A stretch of 64,000 nucleotides of DNA from an uncultured Oscillospiraceae bacterium (GTDB taxonomy: Bacteria > Bacillota > Clostridia > Oscillospirales > Oscillospiraceae): positions 1 through 64,000 of the forward strand of contig CATKZW010000008.1 in the NCBI GenBank assembly GCA_949841465.1, in the 5' to 3' direction. Made by a program: the position numbers and the translations under genes. A model generated the notes under the pieces. That model was not told the origin of the DNA. It made no database searches and saw only the letters and a program-made list of their open reading frames with translations. Below are positions 18,295-26,372 of this stretch, piece after piece; the stretch's first letter is position 1, and each line of letters starts with the position of its first letter.

Positions 18295-19554
18295 TCAGAT
18301 GAACCAGACCGGGATTTGGAATACGTTCTCCCGCAGCTTTCCGGGCTGGGGACACAGGCAGATGAGCGCGCCATCCCCCCGCTTTTTGTCGGGCACCTGA
18401 TCCAGCACCGTGAACGCAGAAGTCTGGTCCGCCGTAACTTTGGCACTTTTCTTGATCTCAATGGGGTGAAGGATACCGTTCTCCTCAATAATTAAATCCA
18501 CCTCGCTCTCGGTATTGACCTCCACACCGTCAACCCGAGCTTTCTTTTTGTCTTTTCCCCGATAGTAGGACACACAGTAGCGGTAGTCGATCCCCTGATT
18601 GGAATAGGATTTCAGGATCTCCGAGATGACAAAAGTCTCAAACAAGGCCCCGCTCATAGCGCCATTTGCTAAGGTTTCTGGGGTGAGCCAGCGGGTCAGG
18701 TAGGAGGCCAGCCCGGTGTCCCGGAAATAGACCTTGGGCGTTTTGATGGCCCGTTTCAGCACCGAAGGTGTGTAGGGCTCCAGCAGGTAGACAATGCCGG
18801 TAGCCTCCAGCAGGGACAGCCACCGCTTCACCGTGTTGGCGTCCTTGCTGATTTCGTCGGCAATGTTGGAGTAGTTCAGCATCTGCCCTGTCCTTGCCGC
18901 CACCGCCACCATGAAGCGGCGAAAATCGTCCAGGTCTTGAACCGCCGACAACTTGCGCACGTCCCGCTCGAGATAGGTTTTCACGTAGCTGGAGAAGAAA
19001 GCTGACCACTCCACATCCTGGTTTTGCAGCTCCGGGTAGCCGCCGCGGTGAATGATCTCCCAGATGTTTTCAGGCGCCTTGGCTGTCTGGTTCCGCCGGG
19101 CGATATAGTCCAGGGTGGGGACAAAGGGTTCGTTGAACGCATCCCCGGAAATCTCCCGCAGGGACAGCCCGGACAGCTCCACGACGCACACCCGTCCGGA
19201 CAGGGACTCTGACGCGCTCTCCATCAGCTCCAGGGGCTGGGAGCCGGACAGCAGAAACCGCCCCCGCTCGTCGCTCTCGTCACACTTCATCTTGAGATAG
19301 CGGAACAGGCCGGGGGTGCGCTGAACCTCGTCCAGAAAGACCGGGGGCGGATTGAGCATGAAGAACATATCGGGATTTTCTTTTGCCTGATCTTCCACAA
19401 ACGGGTCATCCAAAGGTACGTACTTATATGAGGGGAAAAGCCGTTTTAGCATGGTCGATTTGCCGGTCTGCCGGGCCCCCGTGAGCAGGACGCACTTGAA
19501 GGTTTTGGAGGCGTGCTCCACGTATTGCTCAATGGCTCGAGGAATATAATTCAT
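18295..19554 (-). CDS. ATP-binding protein (AAA + DUF4143 type)
   Basis: VLLTGARQTGKSTMLKRLF Walker A, VFLDEVQRTPGLFRYLK Walker B, SGSQPLELMESASESLSGRV, YLERDVRKL. Confidence 0.92.
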   Translation of the reverse strand: MNYIPRAIEQYVEHASKTFKCVLLTGARQTGKSTMLKRLFPSYKYVPLDDPFVEDQAKENPDMFFMLNPPPVFLDEVQRTPGLFRYLKMKCDESDERGRFLLSGSQPLELMESASESLSGRVCVVELSGLSLREISGDAFNEPFVPTLDYIARRNQTAKAPENIWEIIHRGGYPELQNQDVEWSAFFSSYVKTYLERDVRKLSAVQDLDDFRRFMVAVAARTGQMLNYSNIADEISKDANTVKRWLSLLEATGIVYLLEPYTPSVLKRAIKTPKVYFRDTGLASYLTRWLTPETLANGAMSGALFETFVISEILKSYSNQGIDYRYCVSYYRGKDKKKARVDGVEVNTESEVDLIIEENGILHPIEIKKSAKVTADQTSAFTVLDQVPDKKRGDGALICLCPQPGKLRENVFQIPVWFI

Positions 19555-19843
19555 AGACAGCCCTCCTTGTACGGCTAATTCGGAATTTGATTCTATATTA
19601 GCCAGTATATGACCTAAGTTCCCATTCGTCAAGAAAATTATGTCGAAGGCATAGAAGCTTTGGGCCGTTGGCAGAGCGTCCGGCACATCCGCTGGCGTTT
19701 TTGGGCCGTATTTTTTCTATGAAATAGCCTCCGGCGTAAGAAAGGACAGTCTTTCTTACGCCGGAGGCTTTTATATGCCACGTAAACGGCAATGGGTGCC
19801 GCAGAGTACCGTTCACCCAATAGCCAGGCTCATTCCAGCCTGG

Positions 19844-20938
19844 TTAGATCTTATTCATAACGTATAGACGGCTTTCCACAGTTGTGTTGAGCCGGAAATC
19901 CCAGAGCACACGCATATCTGATGTGGTTCCGTCGTGCATTTGCCCTATGACTTCATCAGGAGTATCAAATTCCGCCTTTTGATAAAATAAGCAGAGCAGG
20001 GTATAGCCCCCTTCTGGATAACGGTCCTCAATTTCCGTATACCGGATTCGAAGTACATAACAGCCGGTGCTGCTATTCTTGCAGTAGCCGCATATTTTAT
20101 ATGGATGAGTTTCCCCATCCTCCTCAATGACCGCATCCTCCGTAATAGTAATCGTATGCCCGTGATCGTAGGTCCGGTATGTTCCAAACCAGTAATCCTT
20201 TTCTGCCTGAAACATAGAAGGCTCTCCGTCAACAAAGCTGCTCTCCGAAATGCTTTCGAGATTCCAAATCGTATAGGAGTCCCCACTGGCATGGGCGTAG
20301 ATGGAGGACGTACCGCCAAGATAGTAGTCCATAACAGTCATCGCGATAGTGTCATGCCAGGTAGTCTCCCCGTTGGCAGCGGTCGTGCTATATTGCTCAA
20401 TCCCGCTTATCCTGCCAAATACTGTGATCCAATCGCCTTTGATAATCGGAATATCATCATAAGCCCGTGCCGCAATAAAAAATGGATTGGTGAGGTCGCC
20501 GCGCTTGATCAGCATCACAGTTTCCAGCCCCGTGCGTTCTACGTAATCCACTTGACCGCTCATGGCAATGTTATAACCTGTGAGGCCATATGCATTTCGC
20601 AGTGCGTCATTATAAATCGCGTCAATATTATAGCCATGACTTCCGGTGACGGCCAGGTTGACGCCCTCTTTGATACACGAAAGTCGGAAATCCTGACGTT
20701 CCTCAGACATCCCGGCCTCATTGTACCACCTGCTGTCAAAGGTTTCGAGCATTTCATCCCGTGCGCTCATGATATCATCCATGGCATCATAATATTCGTC
20801 ATCGTACGGATCGACCCAATCCGATTCGTCAGGGAACTCAGGCGCAGACTGTGTTTCGTTGGAACCTACCGGGGGCTCCTGCCCGGTTGAAGCTTCCGTA
20901 CTGCATGCGTTGAACGCCAACAGTACGGCCAATGCCAT
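19844..20938 (-). CDS. Putative lipoprotein of unknown function; 5' end uncertain
   Basis: LLAFNACST lipobox-like segment; start appears truncated, see finding on the A-tract upstream. Confidence 0.6.
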   Translation of the reverse strand: MALAVLLAFNACSTEASTGQEPPVGSNETQSAPEFPDESDWVDPYDDEYYDAMDDIMSARDEMLETFDSRWYNEAGMSEERQDFRLSCIKEGVNLAVTGSHGYNIDAIYNDALRNAYGLTGYNIAMSGQVDYVERTGLETVMLIKRGDLTNPFFIAARAYDDIPIIKGDWITVFGRISGIEQYSTTAANGETTWHDTIAMTVMDYYLGGTSSIYAHASGDSYTIWNLESISESSFVDGEPSMFQAEKDYWFGTYRTYDHGHTITITEDAVIEEDGETHPYKICGYCKNSSTGCYVLRIRYTEIEDRYPEGGYTLLCLFYQKAEFDTPDEVIGQMHDGTTSDMRVLWDFRLNTTVESRLYVMNKI

Positions 20939-21002
20939 CAGTGCGCTCAGTATTTTTTATTTTACTATTCATAATTACGGCCTCCAATACTTCAAGGGTA
21001 AA

Positions 21003-22163
21003 TCAGCCAATCCCTGTGGTATTCTTATCCAGCTCAGACCGCATCATTTCCCGTATCTTTTCTTTAAAGGCATCTGTATTCCAGTCCTCCTGCTTCAGCT
21101 CTCCCCGCGCAATCAGCTCCAAAACGGTAATGTACGTCCGGCCCAGCGCGGCGGTAATCAACGCGGCGGTGCCTCCGCTCACAACGGCGCCTAAAACAGT
21201 GCCCACGCCGGGAATCAGCTTTATCGCCCCGGACACAATCGATTTGCCCGCAATGGTGGCGGCTGGAACCCCAATCAGCGCGGTCGCAATGCCTATAATG
21301 GTAGCTTTTTCAAGCTTCATGCCAAATACCGCGGTCAGGTGAGTGCACATTGCAATTTCATTTGCAATCAAAAGCGGCGCGTCCGAAAACGGAAGGGGAG
21401 ACGCCCCCGTGGCCGCGGCGCTGCCGATATAGCCCATCAAATACTTCTGAGCTGTTTTTACCTTAAGGTCAATGCTGATACCCTGGGCATTGACGAACGC
21501 TTTCTTTGCGCTGTCGGGAATGATCTGAAATGTGGCCTTCACCAGCTCCTCCAGACCAAAAGCGGGGTGTCCGGTGGGATCTTCCTCGTCCGCCTTGGCT
21601 AACAGCACATAGCAGCCCTTATACCAGCTCTGGCCGCCAATCGCGTCCTCAATGGTATCCCGCAAGACGTTGGCTACACCTTTCCGGAAGGCCTGCGTAA
21701 TGATAACTATGACCGGTACTCCAACCTCTCCAAGGGAGCACAGCGCTTTGATCCACTCCAACTCCGTGTCCTCCACGCGGTTTGTCCCGCTGTTAACACA
21801 GTACCAGATGGCGTGAATGAGCTCGTCTTGGTTTCCCTTCTTCCATTTCTCCTGAATCAGATCCTGAATCTCGCACAGGGTTTCGCTTTGGGCGTTTGCG
21901 CTGAGTTCCAGGCCCTTGGTGTCATAAATGCGCAGAGGCAGTTCATCGTCCTCATAGCAGCGAGTGCTTTTGGTAACCGGCTGCCCAACCCCAGTCCCGG
22001 CGTCTTCACTGCGGAACACAGCGTTGATCAATGTGCTTTTTCCCGCCCCGGTTTTGCCTGTCACAAGCAAATTGACGTGTCCCATGTCCTGCACCGCCTG
22101 CTCCCACTGTTTTAAAACCTTCGAAAAAATATCCTGTTCACTGTAGGTATACACTTCATCCAT
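21003..22163 (-). CDS. GTPase of the Era/YcjF-like P-loop group with hydrophobic C-terminal (DUF697-like) region
   Basis: NLLVTGKTGAGKSTLINAVF G1, YDTKGLE G3; glycine/alanine-rich hydrophobic C-terminal segment; ATG with RBS aaaggag. Confidence 0.8.
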   Translation of the reverse strand: MDEVYTYSEQDIFSKVLKQWEQAVQDMGHVNLLVTGKTGAGKSTLINAVFRSEDAGTGVGQPVTKSTRCYEDDELPLRIYDTKGLELSANAQSETLCEIQDLIQEKWKKGNQDELIHAIWYCVNSGTNRVEDTELEWIKALCSLGEVGVPVIVIITQAFRKGVANVLRDTIEDAIGGQSWYKGCYVLLAKADEEDPTGHPAFGLEELVKATFQIIPDSAKKAFVNAQGISIDLKVKTAQKYLMGYIGSAAATGASPLPFSDAPLLIANEIAMCTHLTAVFGMKLEKATIIGIATALIGVPAATIAGKSIVSGAIKLIPGVGTVLGAVVSGGTAALITAALGRTYITVLELIARGELKQEDWNTDAFKEKIREMMRSELDKNTTGIG

Positions 22164-22186
22164 ATCTGCCACGCTCCTTTTCTCTG

Positions 22187-22339
22187 TCAAAAGTGAATGT
22201 GTTTGAGGTGTTTTTCAGCAAGACGCGCGGGGATTTTCCATATTGCCCAAATTGCGGACATTGTACCGATGAATTTCATCAGCCGTACGGTATTTGAGGC
22301 GTGTTTTCTCTTTTTCGACACCGACGATTTGATTCTCAT
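22187..22339 (-). CDS. Small basic hypothetical protein
   Basis: MRIKSSVSKKRKHASNTVRLMKFIGTMSAIWAIWKIPARLAEKHLKHIHF, directly upstream of the GTPase gene. Confidence 0.4.
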   Translation of the reverse strand: MRIKSSVSKKRKHASNTVRLMKFIGTMSAIWAIWKIPARLAEKHLKHIHF

Positions 22340-22465
22340 GATGACATCCCTTCTGGTAAAAAGTTTTTCCACCTGAAATGTGGTATAAAGTCATTTTGAT
22401 CTCATATCGTATTATAACACGGGCGTTTTGAATTTACAATATAAAAAACGCTGTGAGGGATCGCC

Positions 22466-22822
22466 ATGGAAATGGAAATTGATTACGCTGCCATTGGAGA
22501 CAGAATCAAGAAATACCGCCTGGAACGCGGCCTTACACAAGAAAATGTTTCGGAGCGGGCTGACCTGACGCCGGCCCATTATAGCCACATCGAACGGGGG
22601 CACACCAAGCCAAGCCTGCCTACGCTGATCCACATTGCCAATGTGCTGAACGTCTCCATTGACGATCTGCTCTGCGATAATCTGGGCAAATCCACCCATG
22701 TACGGGTGAAGGACATCAACGAGCTGTTGGCTGACTGCTCCAGCGCGGAAACAAAGGCACTTGTAGATGTATTGACCGCCGCGAAAAAGGCCCTAAGAGA
22801 CGTGCAAAATAAAACGGAGTAG
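22466..22822 (+). CDS. XRE-family HTH transcriptional regulator
   Basis: IKKYRLERGLTQENVSERADLTPAHYSHIERGHTKPSLPTLIHIANVLNVSIDDLL. Confidence 0.92.
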   Translation: MEMEIDYAAIGDRIKKYRLERGLTQENVSERADLTPAHYSHIERGHTKPSLPTLIHIANVLNVSIDDLLCDNLGKSTHVRVKDINELLADCSSAETKALVDVLTAAKKALRDVQNKTE

Positions 22823-22859
22823 GAAGCAGGGGCAGCGCGTCAGCACAGCCCCTGCCCTT

Positions 22860-23411
22860 TTACGAAAATCCCTTTGCTTTCCGGTAAAATGTACTGGACT
22901 TCATATTCAGCCGCCGCATGGCCTCCGTTGCCGTGATCCTTCCTTCCCGCCATTGGGACACGATCTTGGGAAACTCTGGACGCTCAACAGGCTTCCGGCC
23001 CTTGTAAACACCCTTGTCCTTGGCAATGGCGATCCCCTCACGTTGGCGCTGAAGAATGTACTCCCGTTCCAGTTCGGCCACCGCCCCGAAAATGGTCAGC
23101 ATAAACTTGCCTGTGGGCGTGGTGGTGTCAATGGCCTCCTTCTGGGAGACAAACTCCACCTGCTTGCCGGCCAACTGCTCCACCAAATCCAGCAGGTCGC
23201 GGGTGTTCCGGGCAAAGCGACTGATGGACTCCACGATCACCGTATCGCCCTGCCGTACATAGGTGAGCATTTTCCGCAGTTCCGGCCTGTCCGCGTTTTT
23301 GCCGCTGGCCCGGTCTATGTAGAGTTGGTCAACCCCCAGGCTTTTCATCAAGACCTCCTGCCGGATGGTGTTCTGCTCCTGGGTGCTCACCCGGACATAT
23401 CCAATTTTCAA
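22860..23411 (-). CDS. Small serine recombinase (resolvase/invertase family)
   Basis: MKIGYVRVSTQEQNTIRQ...VIVESISRFARNTRDLLDLVEQL...GAVAELEREYILQRQREGIAIAK; C-terminal HTH. Confidence 0.94.
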   Translation of the reverse strand: MKIGYVRVSTQEQNTIRQEVLMKSLGVDQLYIDRASGKNADRPELRKMLTYVRQGDTVIVESISRFARNTRDLLDLVEQLAGKQVEFVSQKEAIDTTTPTGKFMLTIFGAVAELEREYILQRQREGIAIAKDKGVYKGRKPVERPEFPKIVSQWREGRITATEAMRRLNMKSSTFYRKAKGFS

Positions 23412-23436
23412 AATGCAACGGCCCCCCTTTCTTTTT

Positions 23437-23537
23437 TCCCAATAGGGTCGGTTTCAGAAATGGCACATGCCAAAACCCTGAAACCGACCCTATTGGGATA
23501 TTTTTTGACTGTACCGTTGTGGTACACCCTATTGGGA
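23437..23537. promoter_or_regulatory. Putative res/recombination site with three related motifs
   Basis: tcccaatagggtcggtttcag (23437-23457), its exact inverse complement (23478-23498), and a third half-site ccctattggga (23527-23537), immediately upstream of the resolvase. Confidence 0.65.
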
Positions 23538-23541
23538 CGAC

Positions 23542-24510
23542 TCAGAGCACCCCGAAGTCCGCCATGACCTCTCGAATGCAGCTCTCCCGGAACTGATCGT
23601 CGTGAATCAGCTCTTCCAAGTCCATGGCGTCATACCCAGCATCCACCAGCAATCGAAGCTCGGCCTCTGGCACTCCGTGACGCTGGCCGTATTCCATCAG
23701 CGCCTCCAAATAATCGTTATGCTCCGGCTCAACAGGTGCTGTTTGGCTGTGCCAAATCCAGTCGCAGAAATAACGCGGCCTCCATAGGTGCGTGTCATCA
23801 AACCTGGTGACAGTGCGCTGTCCCTGGGCGTCAACCGTCATGATGTCACCTTGGGTAATGGGAATGTCAGTTTGACGCAGACTGGATAACCTCAAATCAT
23901 CCAAAGTCATGTCCAGGATTTCGCCTGTGGACGCATAGAGATAGCAACCCAGGCGGGGCAGGAAGCGAATGGTCAGCGGGTTATTCCCCCGGACGAAGTA
24001 CATGGTGTTTTCAGCATCCAACACTGTGATTGTGAACGTGCCGTCCAATGACTCGGCCATCCGGGCTAAAGCGTCTGGGCACAGCCTACCGCCCCGCTCT
24101 AAAAGCTGCACCGCCACATAGCTGTCCGTCTCAATTTTTGTGGCGGTTAGACGTTGGGTATGCCGAAGCTGTGCATCATTGCAGAGTACCCCGTTATGAG
24201 CCAAGGCAAAAGATCGCTTTCCGGCCTGACCGGGGAATGGGTGGTTGTTGTAGTTTTTGGAGGCCGCGCCCTGGGTGGTCATACGGGTATGCCCCATGAG
24301 ATACCGGGCCTCCGGGGCAATCCGCCAGCGCATTTTGCCTGCGGGCCTGGGAGCTTTCTGAATTCGTATGGCCCCGCTTTGTACATAGGCAACACCGCTG
24401 GCATCAGTGCCGCGTATTTGTGCGGCATTGGCAAGCTCCCGGAACAGGGCCAGCCGCTGGCTTGGGATGAGCTTGCTCTGAAAATCCAGCACTCCGAAGA
24501 TGGCGCACAT
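23542..24510 (-). CDS. Class II glutamine amidotransferase domain protein
   Basis: MCAIFGVLDF (catalytic Cys2), RGTDASGVA, MGHTRMTTQGAASKNYNNHPF, LAHNGVLCN. Confidence 0.9.
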   Translation of the reverse strand: MCAIFGVLDFQSKLIPSQRLALFRELANAAQIRGTDASGVAYVQSGAIRIQKAPRPAGKMRWRIAPEARYLMGHTRMTTQGAASKNYNNHPFPGQAGKRSFALAHNGVLCNDAQLRHTQRLTATKIETDSYVAVQLLERGGRLCPDALARMAESLDGTFTITVLDAENTMYFVRGNNPLTIRFLPRLGCYLYASTGEILDMTLDDLRLSSLRQTDIPITQGDIMTVDAQGQRTVTRFDDTHLWRPRYFCDWIWHSQTAPVEPEHNDYLEALMEYGQRHGVPEAELRLLVDAGYDAMDLEELIHDDQFRESCIREVMADFGVL

Positions 24511-24512
24511 GG

Positions 24513-25628
24513 TTACACCTCCTCGGCAGCGGCTACGGGTTCGCTGACATAAAGCCGCCGCTCTTTGAGGTACTGCACCAGCTCCGGGGCTGTACAGCCC
24601 GCCGCAAAGTCCGTCCAGGTCAGATCCTGCATCTCCTGATCGGTCAAATAAAGGGCCACATCACAGATGCGGTCAACCATCTGCAATGTGGCAAGGAGGG
24701 TGTTGAGCTTTAACGTGCCCCGGAACATCCGGAACTCGATAGTGTTATAATTGGTCAGGTTCACGCACTTATACCGCTGATAGTGCTCCTTTTTGGCGTT
24801 ATCCAGCACCGCCTTGGGATCGTCTTTCCGGCCATACCGCGCCGCCCACTGTTCCATCTGAGAACGAGAGCGGCGGCTGAACCGCAGCAGCTCGTTCCAG
24901 TGGTTTTCTACGAAAAACAGAATACGGGCAATGACTTCCTCCCGCTCCTCATCTGCGTCGCCAAAGGCGGAACGATTGACATGAACGTGTAAGCCACAGG
25001 TACAGGCTTTGTGGCTGGTGTAGCCCATGCGCAGGGCCTCGGACACCACGTCGCCCCAGGGCATCTCGGCCATGTGATAGGCCAGCGTCATGGGATGGGT
25101 GACGATCTCCATACCGTCATCCAAAGAACCGTCGTGCTTGATGTAAATGTGCTCATGGCCGCTTCTATTAGCAACGTCCAGTAGTTGGCAGGCCCTGTCA
25201 TTCCGTTCTCCGGCCCCGTCAATCTCCAGCTCCACGCCGAAAAAGCGCCCCCCATCTCCGTAGAAAATAGGGTCGGGCTTGTAGTAATAATTGTGGATTT
25301 CCCGGTCTGCGCTCCTCAGCAGGTAGCAGTCATGGCACAGAGGGTCTTCGTCATCTGTATCATCGCTGAGATAATAGGCGCTGTCCATCGGAATTACTGC
25401 ACCGCAGCGGGTGCAGCTGGTATAGTGCCGCTCGTAGCAGTGCTCACACAGGGGGGTATCCTCGTCTCCGGCGTTATCGTCCCGCCAGATGCGCTCCCCG
25501 CAGACGTGGCACACACGTGTCTCCGTGTCCAAGCAGTGGGGGCAAAGCTCCTCATCCTCAAATGTCGTGCGCTCGTGTATCGGGTGAGGCTGCCCGCAAA
25601 TGGAGCACACGAAGGTTTCTTCTGTCAT
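24513..25628 (-). CDS. Amidoligase-family protein with N-terminal zinc-ribbon/LIM-like Cys-rich region
   Basis: CxxC/CxxH pairs at N terminus; FFGVELEIDGAG...YIKHDGSLDDGMEIVTHPMT...CGLHVHVNRSAFG...FRMFRGTLK is the amidoligase (glutamine-synthetase-like) pattern. Confidence 0.88.
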   Translation of the reverse strand: MTEETFVCSICGQPHPIHERTTFEDEELCPHCLDTETRVCHVCGERIWRDDNAGDEDTPLCEHCYERHYTSCTRCGAVIPMDSAYYLSDDTDDEDPLCHDCYLLRSADREIHNYYYKPDPIFYGDGGRFFGVELEIDGAGERNDRACQLLDVANRSGHEHIYIKHDGSLDDGMEIVTHPMTLAYHMAEMPWGDVVSEALRMGYTSHKACTCGLHVHVNRSAFGDADEEREEVIARILFFVENHWNELLRFSRRSRSQMEQWAARYGRKDDPKAVLDNAKKEHYQRYKCVNLTNYNTIEFRMFRGTLKLNTLLATLQMVDRICDVALYLTDQEMQDLTWTDFAAGCTAPELVQYLKERRLYVSEPVAAAEEV

Positions 25629-25738
25629 TGATTTTCCTCCTTGGTCAAATAGTCGATGGCCGCGCAGAGCAGCGCGGCCACAGCAGCAACGAGGACACTC
25701 AGGAGCTTATCCTGGATGCCCTTCCCTCCATCCGTCAT
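25625..25738 (-). CDS. 37-aa small membrane peptide
   Basis: MTDGGKGIQDKLLSVLVAAVAALLCAAIDYLTKEENQ; stop overlaps amidoligase start (ATGA), start overlaps previous stop (TGATG). Confidence 0.6.
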   Translation of the reverse strand: MTDGGKGIQDKLLSVLVAAVAALLCAAIDYLTKEENQ

Positions 25739-25824
25739 CACCCCAGCTTGCAGACCTTCTGGAGCATCTGATCTACAAGCTCCAGGATGATGCCCCGGAT
25801 GACCAGCAAAAGCGTTTTCAGCAT
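25738..25824 (-). CDS. 28-aa amphipathic/hydrophobic micropeptide
   Basis: MLKTLLLVIRGIILELVDQMLQKVCKLG*; coupled to the next ORF by TGATG overlap. Confidence 0.5.
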   Translation of the reverse strand: MLKTLLLVIRGIILELVDQMLQKVCKLG

Positions 25825-25850
25825 GTTTTTTCTCCGTCCTTTCTTCAAAA

Positions 25851-25911
25851 TGATAGAACACCGGAAGCTGCGTTCAGGTGAAAACCATCGGCAGCTTCCG
25901 GTGTTCTATCA
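25851..25911. repeat. 21-bp perfect inverted repeat (hairpin)
   Basis: tgatagaacaccggaagctgc (25851-25871) and gcagcttccggtgttctatca (25891-25911). Confidence 0.85.
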
Positions 25912-25981
25912 AAATAATATGTGTTTGAAAAGGGCTGGGAGGGCAAACAAGGCGCTAAATAACCAAAAGGGGGAATTTATC

Positions 25982-26194
25982 ATGCGTGACGAAGAATATA
26001 TCGAAAATCTGGAGCGGCGCAAGGAAGATCAGATGCCCATCGTGCTGACCCCGGCGGAGGTCATGGACATTTTGGATGTGGGGAAGAACACGATGTACCG
26101 GCTGCTGAACACGGGTGAGCTGCGCGCAGTCCGTATCGGGCGGAGCTGGAGGATTACCGGCGATGCCCTGGAAGAGTACCTTTTGATGAAATGA
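25982..26194 (+). CDS. Excisionase-type HTH DNA-binding protein
   Basis: LTPAEVMDILDVGKNTMYRLLNTGELRAVRIGRSWRITGDALEEYL; helix_turn_helix_17 pattern. Confidence 0.92.
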   Translation: MRDEEYIENLERRKEDQMPIVLTPAEVMDILDVGKNTMYRLLNTGELRAVRIGRSWRITGDALEEYLLMK

Positions 26195-26372
26195 CAGGGT
26201 GACAGGATGACGGGGCAAATGAAAAAGTTCTCTCAGAAGCCGATTTTGTGGCTTGTGAATACTTTTTTCAATGCCCTGTCATCCTGTCATCTCAAAATTT
26301 TGGGGCTGTGACTATGAATGATTGACAGATGTGATATCATAGAATTATGTCATTTTTACACAGATTGGAGCG

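Noticed and set aside
17780-18400. 206-aa ORF as a complete deacetylase
   Set aside because: Its start and end are element sequence; only 17851-18186 is deacetylase and it lacks both terminal catalytic regions
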